From contig CP053688.1 of assembly GCA_013200995.1 (NCBI GenBank), positions 3,968,001 through 4,032,000 of the forward strand: a stretch of DNA of 64,000 bases, given 5' to 3'. The DNA comes from Arthrobacter citreus. GTDB taxonomy: Bacteria; Bacillota; Bacilli; Bacillales; Bacillaceae_G. Shown one piece after another: positions 8,043 to 17,622 of this stretch. The notes under the pieces are model-generated. The model had not been told where the DNA came from. It made no database searches and saw only the letters and a list, made by a program, of their open reading frames with translations. Numbering within the stretch: the first letter of the stretch is position 1; the number at the start of each line of letters is the position of its first letter. The translations under genes were made by a program, and so were the position numbers.

Positions 8043-9140
8043 ATGAAGATTAAGTTAGGATTATTATATGGCGGTAAATCTGCTGAACACAAAGTATCAT
8101 TACAAACAGCTTTTGCCGTTATTTCTGCTTTAGATCACACAAAATTTGATGTGTATCCAATTTATATAACAGAACAAGGTGAATGGTTACAAGGTAAACA
8201 AATTGAAGGAAAAGTAGAAAGCGTTGCAGCTTTAAAATTCTCAAATGAAGATCAACAAGTAAGTGAAATCGCTCCTGTCGCGTTAACTTCATCAATTATT
8301 CCTGCAGCTTCAAATCAAGATTCAACTGGACCAGTTGACGTTATTTTCCCATTATTACATGGACCAAATGGTGAAGATGGAACAGTTCAAGGATTACTTG
8401 AACTATTAAATATTCCTTACGTTGGTAACGGTGTATTAGCTTCAGCGGCTGGTATGGACAAAGTAATAATGAAAAACTTATTTGCTCAAGCTGGAATTCC
8501 TCAAGCTAAATATGTTCATTTCTTAAAAACAGAGTGGAAAGCAAATGCAGAAACTTGCTACGAAGAAGTAGAGAAAGAATTAGGTTATCCTGTATTTGTT
8601 AAACCAGCTAACTTAGGTTCTAGTGTTGGTATTACAAAGGCTAAGAACCGTGAAGCATTAATCGCTTCATTTGAAGAAGCATTCCAGTTTGACCGTAAAA
8701 TAATTATTGAAGAAAACATTGTTGGGCGTGAAATTGAAATTGCCGTATTAGGTAATGATCAAGTTGAATGTTCAGTTGTCGGTGAAATCAAACCGTCGGT
8801 AGAGTTTTATGACTACGCTGCAAAGTATGAGAGTAGTGATACGGGTCTAATTATTCCAGCACCAGTTGAGACTGAGACATATGAAAAAATTAAACATTTT
8901 GCAGAAGTTGCATTCAAAGCAATTGATGGTTCTGGTTTAACTCGTGCTGATTTCTTTGTAACAGAAGATGGTGGCGTATTAATGAATGAAGTTAATACAA
9001 TGCCTGGTTTTACACCATTTAGTATGTACCCGCAATTATGGCAGGCTACAGGTGTAACTTACCCAAAATTAATTGAAAAATTAATTGACCTAGCAATCGA
9101 ACGTTACGAGCAAAAACAACAAATTAAATATAATATTTAA
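8043..9140 (+). CDS. ddl: D-alanine--D-alanine ligase
   Basis: ATP-grasp enzyme that joins two D-Ala for the peptidoglycan precursor. [10 protein letters not shown] at the N-terminus, the ATP-grasp core (about 140-350) with [11 protein letters not shown], the substrate-loop motif FYDYAAKY (Tyr type, typical of D-Ala-D-Ala rather than D-Ala-D-Lac ligases) and the metal site NEVNTMPGF are all intact. Length 365 aa is normal. AGGGGGA precedes the ATG. It is followed by a weak hairpin and murF, which uses its product, as in B. subtilis. Confidence 0.97.
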   Translation: MKIKLGLLYGGKSAEHKVSLQTAFAVISALDHTKFDVYPIYITEQGEWLQGKQIEGKVESVAALKFSNEDQQVSEIAPVALTSSIIPAASNQDSTGPVDVIFPLLHGPNGEDGTVQGLLELLNIPYVGNGVLASAAGMDKVIMKNLFAQAGIPQAKYVHFLKTEWKANAETCYEEVEKELGYPVFVKPANLGSSVGITKAKNREALIASFEEAFQFDRKIIIEENIVGREIEIAVLGNDQVECSVVGEIKPSVEFYDYAAKYESSDTGLIIPAPVETETYEKIKHFAEVAFKAIDGSGLTRADFFVTEDGGVLMNEVNTMPGFTPFSMYPQLWQATGVTYPKLIEKLIDLAIERYEQKQQIKYNI

Positions 9141-9146
9141 CAATTG

Positions 9147-9174
9147 AAAACACTATTCATGGTTGAATAGTGTT
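9147..9174 (+). terminator. Hairpin between ddl and murF
   Basis: AAACACTATTCA and TTGAATAGTGTTT form a 12-bp stem. The following CAGTTTGTT is a poor T-tract, so it may be a partial terminator allowing read-through to murF. Confidence 0.55.
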
Positions 9175-9252
9175 TCAGTTTGTTGGTAGTCTAAAAATCT
9201 GATTTTCAGACTGTTTTCATATGGATGCTATATAGAAGAGGAGTCGGTGACA

Positions 9253-10632
9253 ATGTCAATCATACGTACTTTATCTCAAATCGTTAATATGATTCCTGGA
9301 AGTGAATTAAAAGGAGAAGATTTAACGATTGATGGAGTTTCTACAGATTCACGTGTAGATTTAACTGGAAAATTATTCATCCCAATTATTGGTGAAAAAT
9401 TCGATGCGCATCAATTTTTACCTCAAGCGATTGAAAATGGTGCTAGCGCAGTACTTTGCTCAAGAACATTTTCTGATGTACCGTCAAACGCTTCTGTTAT
9501 TTTAGTCGATGACACATTAGAAGCCCTACAAAAACTTGCTAAATCTTATTTAAAAGAGTGGAATGGTAAAGTAGTGGGAATTACTGGTAGTAATGGGAAG
9601 ACTTCCACAAAAGATATTTTAACGAGCATTCTTTCAGCAAAATACAAAGTACATAAAACACAAGGAAACTTTAATAATCATATTGGACTTCCGTTAACTG
9701 TATTAGCGATGGCTGAGGATACAGAAGTTGCTGTGTTGGAAATGGGTATGAGTAATTTTGGTGAAATTGAGTTTTTATCTAATTTAGCTGAGCCAGATGC
9801 GGCAATTATTACAAATATCGGTGAGTCTCATATGCAAGAGCTAGGCTCAAGATCTGGTATTGCAAAGGCGAAGCTTGAAATCGCTAGTGGATTATCAAAA
9901 AGTGGATTACTTGTAATTAATGGTGATGAACCGTTATTAATCGAAGGTACAAAAGACAAAAGTTCAATCTATACTATTGAAACATTCGGTTTTAGTGAAA
10001 GTAATGATGTATATCCAACGTTTATTGAAATGAACGAAGCTGGAAGTGAATTCGAAATAAATAAAGCTCAAGAAGTTCGTTTCAAATTGGCTGTACTAGG
10101 CAAACATAATATTAGTAATACATTGGCAGCCATTGCAGTTGCTAGAAAACTTTCATTAACTTGGAATGAAATTAACGCTGGTATGCAGAATTTAGAAATG
10201 ACAAAAATGCGTATGGAGCTTTTAAAAAGTGAAAATGGGCTAACAGTTATTAATGATGCTTATAATGCTAGTGTTACATCAATGAAAGCTGCTCTTTTAT
10301 TTGCATCAGAATTAAAAGGATTTAACCGTAAGTTTGTAGTATTTGGCGACATGTTGGAATTAGGTGATCAAGAAATTGCCTTCCATGAGGAAATTGGTGA
10401 AGAAGTTGTAAATCTTCATTTTGACTTTTTATACACTTTTGGGCCATTAAGTAAGTTTGCAGCAACTTCAGCATTCGAACAAATGGATTCTTCGAAAGTA
10501 AAAAGCTTTGATGACAAAAACGAATTAATTGAAGACTTAAAACAACAAGTCCAACCAAATGACCTAGTGTTAGTAAAAGCTTCTAGAGGTATGAAGTTAG
10601 AGGAAGTTGTAAATGTGTTACTGCAGGAGTAA
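9253..10632 (+). CDS. murF: UDP-MurNAc-tripeptide--D-Ala-D-Ala ligase
   Basis: Adds the D-Ala-D-Ala dipeptide made by Ddl to UDP-MurNAc-tripeptide, completing the cytoplasmic pentapeptide precursor. The Mur-ligase ATP loop GITGSNGKTSTK (about 115), the central domain with NFNNHIGLPLT and ITNIGESHMQ, and the C-terminal domain with NDAYNAS are present. 459 aa. The GTG at 9247 is in frame but only 3 nt from GAGGAG; the ATG at 9253 has 9-nt spacing and is preferred. The 406 nt up to cshA hold only a small AAAACC/GGTTTT hairpin (10786-10800) and the cshA promoter. Confidence 0.96.
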   Translation: MSIIRTLSQIVNMIPGSELKGEDLTIDGVSTDSRVDLTGKLFIPIIGEKFDAHQFLPQAIENGASAVLCSRTFSDVPSNASVILVDDTLEALQKLAKSYLKEWNGKVVGITGSNGKTSTKDILTSILSAKYKVHKTQGNFNNHIGLPLTVLAMAEDTEVAVLEMGMSNFGEIEFLSNLAEPDAAIITNIGESHMQELGSRSGIAKAKLEIASGLSKSGLLVINGDEPLLIEGTKDKSSIYTIETFGFSESNDVYPTFIEMNEAGSEFEINKAQEVRFKLAVLGKHNISNTLAAIAVARKLSLTWNEINAGMQNLEMTKMRMELLKSENGLTVINDAYNASVTSMKAALLFASELKGFNRKFVVFGDMLELGDQEIAFHEEIGEEVVNLHFDFLYTFGPLSKFAATSAFEQMDSSKVKSFDDKNELIEDLKQQVQPNDLVLVKASRGMKLEEVVNVLLQE

Positions 10633-10870
10633 TATTATGAATGGAAGTATGAGCTAGGAAGTACAGAAGTTAATTCTTTAAAGTCTTTTCCTATACGCTT
10701 AACCATGTCCAATTTCTAAATGAAATCTTTATTTGCATAATTTAACATATGAAAACTATTCGTAATATAGCAAGTAAAAAGGCTGAAAACCATGGGTTTT
10801 AGTGAGGATTTAACGTTTTTGGGGGTAAAGAAGAAGTTTCGAAGGTCAAATTGTTAGAATATAACTTCAT

Positions 10871-10899
10871 TTGCTTTTTGGATGGATTGTCCGTATAAT
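10871..10899 (+). promoter_or_regulatory. SigA promoter of cshA
   Basis: TTGCTT, 17-nt spacer, TATAAT (10894-10899). It gives a leader of about 130 nt; no riboswitch or terminator is evident in it. Confidence 0.7.
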
Positions 10900-11038
10900 G
10901 GGTAGATATTGTTTCCTTTTCATGATACTTCGGACTATTGTTTTCCACTAAAAACGAACCTTCCATATGAACAGTCACGAAACATATAATATTTTAAATT
11001 TTTATAGATCAATTGAGATACAAAGGAGATTAACCAAA

Positions 11039-12589
11039 TTGACAACATTTCAAGAATTAGGATTAAGTAGTAAAATCCTGTTTGCGATTGAAAAATTAGG
11101 CTTCGAGGAAGCTACACCAATTCAAGCGCAGACTATTCCATTAGCAAAACAAGGCCATGATGTAATTGGTCAAGCGCAAACTGGTACTGGTAAAACAGCC
11201 GCTTTCGGTATTCCATTACTAGAAAAAATTGATGTAGATAGTAGCAATGTCCAAGGACTTGTTATCGCTCCTACGCGAGAGCTAGCTATTCAAGTTGGCG
11301 AAGAATTACACAAAATCGGTATGAATAAAGGTGTTAAAATCCTTCCGATTTACGGTGGACAAGATATTAATCGTCAAATGCGTTCATTAAAAAAATTCCC
11401 ACATATTATTGTAGGAACTCCTGGTCGTATTCAAGACCATATTAACCGTCGTACAATTCGCCTAAACAATGTAAATACAGTTGTTTTAGATGAAGCGGAT
11501 GAAATGTTAAACATGGGATTCATTGAAGATATTGAAGCGATCTTAAAAGAAGTTCCAGAAAACAAACAAACACTTCTTTTCTCTGCTACAATGCCAGATC
11601 CAATTCGTCGCATTGCAGAAACTTTCATGACGAATCCACAAATTGTAAAAGTAAAAGCAAAAGAAGTTACAATGCCTAACATTGAACAACATTTTATTGA
11701 AGTTCAAGAAAAGAAAAAATTTGACGTTCTTACACGTTTATTAGATATTCAAACACCAGAATTAGCAATTATTTTTGGTCGTACAAAACGTCGTGTTGAT
11801 GAATTATCAGAAGCATTAAACTTACGTGGTTATGCTGCAGAAGGTATTCATGGTGATTTATCACAAGCAAAACGTGAGCAAGTACTTCGTAAATTTAAAT
11901 CTGGTTCAATTGATGTTTTAGTTGCAACTGATGTAGCGGCTCGTGGATTAGATATTTCTGGCGTTACACATGTATACAACTTTGATATTCCACAAGATCC
12001 TGAGAGCTATGTTCACCGAATTGGACGTACTGGTCGTGCTGGAAAATCAGGTATAGCGATGTTATTTATTACTCCTCGTGAGTTTAATCAATTAAAAAAT
12101 ATCGAACGTACAACTAAGCGTCGTATGGAACGTATGACTGCACCTACATTAGACGAAGCAATTGAAAGCCAACAACGTATCATTGCAGAGAAATTAACTT
12201 CGACTATGGAAAGTGATAATTTAGCGTTCTACAAACGTATTGCAGAAGAATTACTTGAAGAGCATGATTCTGTAAGTGTTGTAGCTGCAGCTTTAAAAAT
12301 GTTAACAAAAGAGCCAAATGAAACACCAATTCGTTTAACTGATGAGCCACCAATGGTCAAACGTGACCGTGGCGGACGCGGTGGAAACGGCGGAAACGGT
12401 GGCGGCGGATACCGTCGTGGAGAAAATAGACGTGGCGGTGGAGATGGACGTCGTAGCGATAATCGTCGTGGAGATGGACGTCGTGGAGACCGAGATAACC
12501 GTGGCGGAAGTTTCCGTAACAAACGTAGCGAAGGTCCTCGTGATAACAACCGTGGTGGACAACGTAAACCACAAGACAGCAGTAAATAA
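11039..12589 (+). CDS. cshA: DEAD-box RNA helicase CshA
   Basis: ATP-dependent RNA helicase linked to the RNA degradosome and ribosome assembly, and to growth in the cold. The two RecA-like domains carry the Q motif ([12 protein letters not shown]), motif [21 protein letters not shown] and [13 protein letters not shown]. The C-terminal tail from about residue 440 is rich in Arg and Gly (RGG-like repeats), as in CshA, and probably binds RNA. The frame is open from 10967, but AAAGGAGAT at 11022 sets the start at the TTG at 11039 ([10 protein letters not shown]), matching the family N-terminus; 516 aa. A terminator follows directly. Confidence 0.95.
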   Translation: MTTFQELGLSSKILFAIEKLGFEEATPIQAQTIPLAKQGHDVIGQAQTGTGKTAAFGIPLLEKIDVDSSNVQGLVIAPTRELAIQVGEELHKIGMNKGVKILPIYGGQDINRQMRSLKKFPHIIVGTPGRIQDHINRRTIRLNNVNTVVLDEADEMLNMGFIEDIEAILKEVPENKQTLLFSATMPDPIRRIAETFMTNPQIVKVKAKEVTMPNIEQHFIEVQEKKKFDVLTRLLDIQTPELAIIFGRTKRRVDELSEALNLRGYAAEGIHGDLSQAKREQVLRKFKSGSIDVLVATDVAARGLDISGVTHVYNFDIPQDPESYVHRIGRTGRAGKSGIAMLFITPREFNQLKNIERTTKRRMERMTAPTLDEAIESQQRIIAEKLTSTMESDNLAFYKRIAEELLEEHDSVSVVAAALKMLTKEPNETPIRLTDEPPMVKRDRGGRGGNGGNGGGGYRRGENRRGGGDGRRSDNRRGDGRRGDRDNRGGSFRNKRSEGPRDNNRGGQRKPQDSSK

Positions 12590-12599
12590 GTAATTAGTT

Positions 12600-12632
12600 A
12601 AGGTACATGGTAAAATCCATGTACCTTTTTGT
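12600..12632 (+). terminator. Terminator after cshA
   Basis: AAGGTACATGG and CCATGTACCTT arms with a 6-nt loop, followed by TTTTTG. Confidence 0.85.
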
Positions 12633-12715
12633 TTGTAATTTTATTCTCTTCTGTATGTGTGAATTTGGACAGATTCCATACACTAATTAAAAAACATATG
12701 AGAGTTGGAATGAAA

Positions 12716-13681
12716 ATGCTTGTAAGACTTGGGTATGTTGCAATGAGTATGAACTTACAAAATGCTTCACCTTCAAAAACTATGACAGTTACACAGTTTT
12801 TAAAGCAAAAGGATAAAGAAGCAGCTATTCGTAAGTTAGAACAAATTGCTAATACAAATATTAACAACTGCTTAAGATTGCTAAAGCATAATAAGGGGCA
12901 TGATATATCATTCTTTCGCCTGAGTAGTAAATTGATTCCTTTAGCGAATCATGAAGAAGTAGCGGATTGGAATTACATAAAGCCATTAAAGGAAGGTTTG
13001 CTTGAGTTAGGTAAATTTGCGATTGCTAATGAGATGAGAATTGATTTTCATCCAGATCATTTTGTTATTTTAAACTCTACAGATGAAGACATATTAAAAC
13101 CATCTCTTAAAACCTTGAAAATGCACTATCAGTTATTAAAAGGGATGAGAATTAACCCTGAACAAAGATGTGTATTACATATTGGTGGAGGATATGAAGA
13201 TAAAGAAAAATCACTCGAACAACTAATCGAAAACTTCAGCTTAGTTCCAGCGTCCATTCAGAAAATGTTAATGTTTGAGAATGATGATACTACTTTTACA
13301 TTTGAAGAAACGTTATACGCTTGTGAAAAATTAGGTGTGCCCCTTGTGTTTGACTATCATCATCACTTAGTCAATCATGAAAATGAAGACTGGGTAAAAA
13401 ATTGGGGTAATGCTGTTAATACGTGGAGAGATTCCAGTTTACCAATGAAAATGCATATATCAAGCCCTAGAGATGAGAGAGATATCCGCGCTCATGCCGA
13501 TTTTGTAGATGCAAATCTGTTTATTACGTTTTTAAATGAAATATATGGCTCAGTTGATCAAATTGATTGTATGATTGAAGCAAAACAAAAAGATAATGCA
13601 CTCTTTCAATTAATGGATGATATGAAAGAACATCCTTCAGTTGAGGTTATTAATGGTGCAAGCTTTTATTTTAAACCGTAG
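12716..13681 (+). CDS. uvsE: UV damage endonuclease UvsE
   Basis: TIM-barrel endonuclease that nicks DNA 5' of UV photoproducts and starts an alternative excision repair. The N-terminus LVRLGYVAMSMNLQNASPSKT, the metal ligands in IDFHPDHF, the HIGGGYEDKEKS block, the glutamate in MFENDDTTFT, FDYHHH and MIEAKQKD match the UvsE/UVDE family through its whole length. The frame is open from 12629; I prefer the ATG at 12716 (MLVRLGY) because the family begins there, although ATGs at 12698 and 12710 are possible. It ends 21 nt before acpS. No SOS box was seen upstream. Confidence 0.93.
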   Translation: MLVRLGYVAMSMNLQNASPSKTMTVTQFLKQKDKEAAIRKLEQIANTNINNCLRLLKHNKGHDISFFRLSSKLIPLANHEEVADWNYIKPLKEGLLELGKFAIANEMRIDFHPDHFVILNSTDEDILKPSLKTLKMHYQLLKGMRINPEQRCVLHIGGGYEDKEKSLEQLIENFSLVPASIQKMLMFENDDTTFTFEETLYACEKLGVPLVFDYHHHLVNHENEDWVKNWGNAVNTWRDSSLPMKMHISSPRDERDIRAHADFVDANLFITFLNEIYGSVDQIDCMIEAKQKDNALFQLMDDMKEHPSVEVINGASFYFKP

Positions 13682-13702
13682 TACTTAGAAAGTAGGGGAA
13701 AT

Positions 13703-14056
13703 ATGATTGTAGGTATTGGGTTGGATTTAGTAGAAATCGAAAGAATGAAAGAAATTATTATTTCGCAGCCACGTTTTTCTAAAAGGATTCTGACTGAAGC
13801 AGAATATGGAATATACGAAAACTTATCAGAGCGTAGAAAATTAGAATTTTTGTCAGGCAGATTCGCAGCAAAAGAGGCTTGCTCAAAAGCATTTGGAACT
13901 GGCATTGGAAAAGAGCTAGGGTTTCAAGATATTGAAATTTTAAACGATGAGAAAGGTAAGCCTGTATTAACTGTTGATTTACCATTTATACCGTTTTTAT
14001 CGATTACGCATACTGAACATTATGCTGCTGCTCAAGTGGTTTTACAGCAAATCTAA
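13703..14056 (+). CDS. acpS: Holo-[acyl-carrier-protein] synthase
   Basis: Transfers 4'-phosphopantetheine from CoA to apo-ACP, activating fatty acid synthesis. The two Mg-binding signatures are present: GIGLDLVEIER at residues 4-14 and GRFAAKEACSKAF (about 52-64). 117 aa is typical. AGTAGGGGAA precedes the ATG. The order acpS-ydcC-alr is that of B. subtilis. Confidence 0.96.
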   Translation: MIVGIGLDLVEIERMKEIIISQPRFSKRILTEAEYGIYENLSERRKLEFLSGRFAAKEACSKAFGTGIGKELGFQDIEILNDEKGKPVLTVDLPFIPFLSITHTEHYAAAQVVLQQI

Positions 14057-14068
14057 TCAGTTTTCAAG

Positions 14069-14101
14069 CAGTCACTCTTCTATGGAGTGACTGTTCTTTT
14101 T
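14069..14101 (+). terminator. Terminator after acpS
   Basis: CAGTCACT and AGTGACTG arms with a 9-nt loop and a following TTCTTTTT. Confidence 0.8.
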
Positions 14102-14370
14102 ATGCACCGAAGAAGAAAAATCCCAATAACTACAGCACTTTTTTCGCTATTTGGCTCGTTTTCTTTAAAAATATTTTAATTTAGCTTGTCATGCTAGTCT
14201 GCATATTTTAAAGCTTGACCTCATATAGTTTTATGAGGATATGAGAAGCAAGGTTGCAACGTGCATGAATAAATCAAGATTAAACTTCTAAGCTACTCGC
14301 GCACATTTATTCAATTGCCTTTGCATGAGATTCTCTTTTTTTACAATAGAGGAACAAAGGAGCTGGGGAA
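14102..14370. other. Non-coding leader before ydcC
   Basis: No ORF is supported. An imperfect long-range pairing (GCAAGG...TGAATAAA near 14247-14274 with TTTATTCA...CCTTTGC near 14307-14327) is followed by seven T at about 14337, so a weak attenuator is possible. GGAGCTGGGG just before 14371 is the ydcC ribosome site. Confidence 0.35.
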
Positions 14371-15390
14371 ATGAAGAAAAAGCTTGTAGCGATGCTTTTG
14401 ACTGTCATGTTAGTACTATCATTAGCTGCATGTGGAACGAAATCGAAAGATGATGTAGTAGGTTCTCTTAGCAATCAGATTGAAAAAATGAATGGTTATA
14501 AGGCGGATGCAACATTGACAATTAATAATGGCAACGATCCACAAAAGTATGAAGTTGTCATTTGGCACAAAAAGCCTTCTTACTATCGTGTACAATTAAA
14601 AAATGCTAAGAGTGATCAAAATCAAATTATTTTAAGAAACAAAGAAGGTGTATTCGTTTTAACACCAGCATTAAATAAAAGCTATCGCTTCCAAAGTGAT
14701 TGGCCATCAAACAGCAGTCAGCCATACTTACCGGAATCATTGGTTAATGACCTAGTACAGGATAAAAATGCAACATTTAAAACAACTAAAGAAGGCTATG
14801 TTTTTGAAACGAAAACAAATTATACAAATAGACAATTGCTCCCAACACAAGAAATTACATTTAATAAAAAAGGTTTAACACCTGAATCGGTAAAATTATT
14901 AGATACAGATAAAAATGTAGTGTTGGACGTTAAATTTGATAAAGTAGAATACAATGCTAAGTTTGATAGCGACGCATTTGATGTGAAGAAAAATATGACA
15001 AGCGCTCGTTTAAGTGTACCTACATCAACTAATCCAGAAAATGATCCTAATTTATTAGTTACACTTTACCCGAATTATTTGATGAATGGTGTAGTGCTTG
15101 ATGACCAACAAGAAGTAAATACTAATACTGGTGTTCAAGTTATCCTTTCATATAAAGGTGATAAAAAATCGTTTACTTTAATTGAGCAAAAAGCGAAGAT
15201 TACAGAGTCTGGTACAACAATGGAAATCACTGGTGAACCAGTTGATTTAGGAAAAACCGTAGGGGCACTATCAGATAAGATGATCACATGGTCATATGGC
15301 GGAACAGACTTTACGATTGTTTCTAAAAACTTAACTCAAAGCGAATTAATTCAAGTTGCTCAATCAGTCGGAGATACAGGCACAAAATAA
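14371..15390 (+). CDS. ydcC: LolA-like outer-leaflet lipoprotein YdcC
   Basis: Predicted lipoprotein: signal peptide with lipobox LSLAACG (lipidated Cys at residue 21), then a LolA/LppX-like beta-barrel domain that fills the rest of the 339 aa. The family in spore formers is annotated as a sporulation-associated lipoprotein carrier. Motifs such as NKEGVFVLTPALNKSYRFQSDWP fit it. It lies between acpS and alr exactly as in B. subtilis. The molecular ligand is not known from sequence. Confidence 0.88.
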   Translation: MKKKLVAMLLTVMLVLSLAACGTKSKDDVVGSLSNQIEKMNGYKADATLTINNGNDPQKYEVVIWHKKPSYYRVQLKNAKSDQNQIILRNKEGVFVLTPALNKSYRFQSDWPSNSSQPYLPESLVNDLVQDKNATFKTTKEGYVFETKTNYTNRQLLPTQEITFNKKGLTPESVKLLDTDKNVVLDVKFDKVEYNAKFDSDAFDVKKNMTSARLSVPTSTNPENDPNLLVTLYPNYLMNGVVLDDQQEVNTNTGVQVILSYKGDKKSFTLIEQKAKITESGTTMEITGEPVDLGKTVGALSDKMITWSYGGTDFTIVSKNLTQSELIQVAQSVGDTGTK

Positions 15391-15406
15391 TATTTTTTCC
15401 AAACTT

Positions 15407-15441
15407 AAAAGGGCGTGATGATGCTTTATCACGCCTTTTTA
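15407..15441 (+). terminator. Terminator after ydcC
   Basis: AAAAGGGCGTGAT and ATCACGCCTTTTT form a GC-rich stem ending in a T run. Confidence 0.85.
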
Positions 15442-15476
15442 AATTTCAAATAAACTATGAATGAGTAGTATATTGG

Positions 15477-15506
15477 TTGACATTTATAGTAAAATAAGCA
15501 AATAAT
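15477..15506 (+). promoter_or_regulatory. Promoter of alr
   Basis: TTGACA (15477-15482), 18-nt spacer, AATAAT (15501-15506), 51 nt before the alr start. Confidence 0.55.
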
Positions 15507-15556
15507 TTAACACATATAAAAAGAGTAATGGGTAAATCGATAAGGAAGTGTAAATC

Positions 15557-16723
15557 ATGACAGAAACACCATTTTATCGCGACACTTGGGTAGAAGTGGA
15601 TTTAGATGCAATTGAAGAAAACATCAAAAATATTGTATCGCTTTACCCAAATCATCAAGAAATTTATGTAGCTTTAAAGGCGAATGCATATGGACACGGT
15701 TATGTTGAAGTAGCTAAACAAGCATTAAAGTCTGGAGCAACAAGATTATTAGTCGCTTTTATTGATGAAGGGATATTTCTGCGTAATGCAGGAATAGAAG
15801 CACCAATTTTAGTTTTAGGTGCAACTAGACCAGAGGATATAAACGTCGCAATTGAGCATAAATTAACTTTAACGGCATATAATGTTGATTGGTTAGAAGG
15901 TATTTCTCAAAATTTAAAAAATACTGATGGTACAATGATTCATATTAAATTTGATACCGGGATGGGTAGGTTAGGCTTAAAGACAAAATCGGAGTGGGAA
16001 CGAGCAGCATCAATCTTACGAGATAATCCATCGATTAAATTAGAAGGATTGTTTACGCATTTTGCTACTGCCGATGAGTTAAATAAATCCTATTTTAATC
16101 AGCAATTAAAGACATTTTATGAATGTATCGAATGGGTTAAGAGCAGTGGATTTTCGCCTGAGTTAATTCATTGTGCGAACAGCGCAGCGGCTGCATTAGA
16201 AACTAACCTATTTAACACAGTTCGAGTTGGAATTATTATGTATGGTTTAACTCCATCTTTAGAGATAAAGCCATTGCTGCCATTTACATTAAAGCCCGCA
16301 CTATCGCTTTATACGAAAATCTCACATATTAAACAGTTACCATCGAATAGTGGTGTAAGTTATGGAGCAACGTATTTTACTTCTGACTCAGAGTGGATTG
16401 CTACATTACCAGTTGGTTATGCAGATGGATGGCTAAGAGATATGCAAGGCTTTTCTGTACTAGTAGAAGGTGAAAAGGCAGAAATCGTTGGTAGAGTTTG
16501 TATGGATCAGTGTATGATCAAGCTTTCAAAGCATTATCCTGTTGGTACAAAAGTGACGTTAATAGGAGAAAATAAAGACGGAGCTGTTACGGCTGAGGAC
16601 GTGGCTACACACATGAATACAATCAATTATGAAGTAACTTGTCTTCTAAATTATCGGGTACCAAGAGTGTATAAAAAGAATGGAAATATTAAGTCAGTCA
16701 GTAATTATCTAGTATCAGATTAA
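15557..16723 (+). CDS. alr: Alanine racemase
   Basis: PLP-dependent interconversion of L- and D-alanine, feeding D-Ala to Ddl. Lys41 in VALKANAYGHGY is the PLP lysine, and the second catalytic base Tyr269 stands in GVSYGATY. The barrel (about 10-240) and C-terminal beta domain with GRVCMDQCM are complete; 388 aa is normal. GGAAGTG precedes the ATG. It is followed, after 144 nt, by the NdoAI/NdoA pair as in most bacilli. Confidence 0.97.
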   Translation: MTETPFYRDTWVEVDLDAIEENIKNIVSLYPNHQEIYVALKANAYGHGYVEVAKQALKSGATRLLVAFIDEGIFLRNAGIEAPILVLGATRPEDINVAIEHKLTLTAYNVDWLEGISQNLKNTDGTMIHIKFDTGMGRLGLKTKSEWERAASILRDNPSIKLEGLFTHFATADELNKSYFNQQLKTFYECIEWVKSSGFSPELIHCANSAAAALETNLFNTVRVGIIMYGLTPSLEIKPLLPFTLKPALSLYTKISHIKQLPSNSGVSYGATYFTSDSEWIATLPVGYADGWLRDMQGFSVLVEGEKAEIVGRVCMDQCMIKLSKHYPVGTKVTLIGENKDGAVTAEDVATHMNTINYEVTCLLNYRVPRVYKKNGNIKSVSNYLVSD

Positions 16724-16867
16724 TTGTAATTTGATGTATTAAAGTATGAAACACCGTTATTTGGTTAAGATAAACGAAGATATGTGTCTTTCCAATCACT
16801 GAAAATAATGGTATGATGTAGTATAGGGAGATATATGGGTAATAGTTGATTCTGGAGGTGCTGAAAC

Positions 16868-17149
16868 TTGTCCGAACTAAATGCGACAACTGAAATAACA
16901 GTACGTTTACCAAAACACGTAGTAAGCGAACTAGATGGATTAGTAAAGCAAGAAAACGGTAATCGAAATGAGTATATTTATCAAGCGACTAAGATGTTTT
17001 TAAAAGATCGTAAAAGACGCCAAAGTCGTGAACATATGCGACGCGGATACATGGAAATGGCTAAAATCAACTTATTAATATCTTCTGAGTCATTCTATGC
17101 TGAGTCTGAAGCGGATTCTAAAGTGGAGCGCTTAGTTAGCGGGGGGTAA
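16868..17149 (+). CDS. ndoAI: Antitoxin EndoAI (MazE-like)
   Basis: Ribbon-helix-helix antitoxin that binds and silences the EndoA ribonuclease and represses the operon. The RHH strand and helices ([20 protein letters not shown]) occupy residues 8-50; the C-terminal tail ending KVERLVSGG is the conserved toxin-binding end in Bacillus. Start is TTG at 16868 behind GGAGGTG. The toxin start lies 4 nt after its stop, indicating translational coupling. Confidence 0.95.
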   Translation: MSELNATTEITVRLPKHVVSELDGLVKQENGNRNEYIYQATKMFLKDRKRRQSREHMRRGYMEMAKINLLISSESFYAESEADSKVERLVSGG

Positions 17150-17153
17150 TCAC

Positions 17154-17504
17154 TTGATAGTAAAACGTGGCGACGTATATTTTGCAGACCTTTCCCCTGT
17201 AGTTGGCTCGGAACAAGGTGGAGTTCGTCCGGTTCTCATAATACAAAATGATATCGGTAATCGTTTTAGTCCTACCGTTATAGTCGCTGCGATTACAGCA
17301 CAAATCCAAAAAGCAAAGCTTCCAACACATGTTGAAATCGATGCTAAAAAATATGGATTTGAACGTGATTCGGTTATACTACTAGAGCAAATTCGAACGA
17401 TTGACAAACAGCGATTAACCGATAAGATAACACATCTTGACGATGAGATGATGGATCAGGTTGATGAAGCGTTGCAAATCAGTTTAGGACTTGTTGATTT
17501 TTAA
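17154..17504 (+). CDS. ndoA: Endoribonuclease toxin EndoA (MazF)
   Basis: Sequence-specific mRNA interferase; the B. subtilis homologue cleaves at UACAU. 116 aa with the MazF/PemK fold: [22 protein letters not shown] at the N-terminus, [12 protein letters not shown], and the conserved HVEIDA and LEQIRTID segments. Start is TTG behind GGGGGG, which is encoded in the last codons of the antitoxin, so toxin translation depends on antitoxin translation. Directly downstream lies tex, with no rsb-sigB genes between. Confidence 0.96.
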   Translation: MIVKRGDVYFADLSPVVGSEQGGVRPVLIIQNDIGNRFSPTVIVAAITAQIQKAKLPTHVEIDAKKYGFERDSVILLEQIRTIDKQRLTDKITHLDDEMMDQVDEALQISLGLVDF

Positions 17505-17555
17505 AGTTGCTTTTTTTAGCAGCTTTATCTACATAAATTATAATTAATGTTTTGT

Positions 17556-17583
17556 AACCCTTTCGACTTGAAAGGGTTATTTT
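17556..17583 (+). terminator. Terminator after ndoA
   Basis: AACCCTTTC and GAAAGGGTT arms with a 5-nt loop followed by ATTTT. A weaker AAAGTTGCT/AGCAGCTTT hairpin (17502-17526) lies just before it. Confidence 0.7.
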
Positions 17584-17622
17584 AGGTCTTATATAATTCC
17601 CGAAAATTGGAGGCGTTAAGTT

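Noticed and set aside
12229..12593. Several long frames on both strands over the cshA 3' end
   Set aside because: They are shadows of the repetitive Arg/Gly-coding tail of cshA; compositional bias keeps other frames open.
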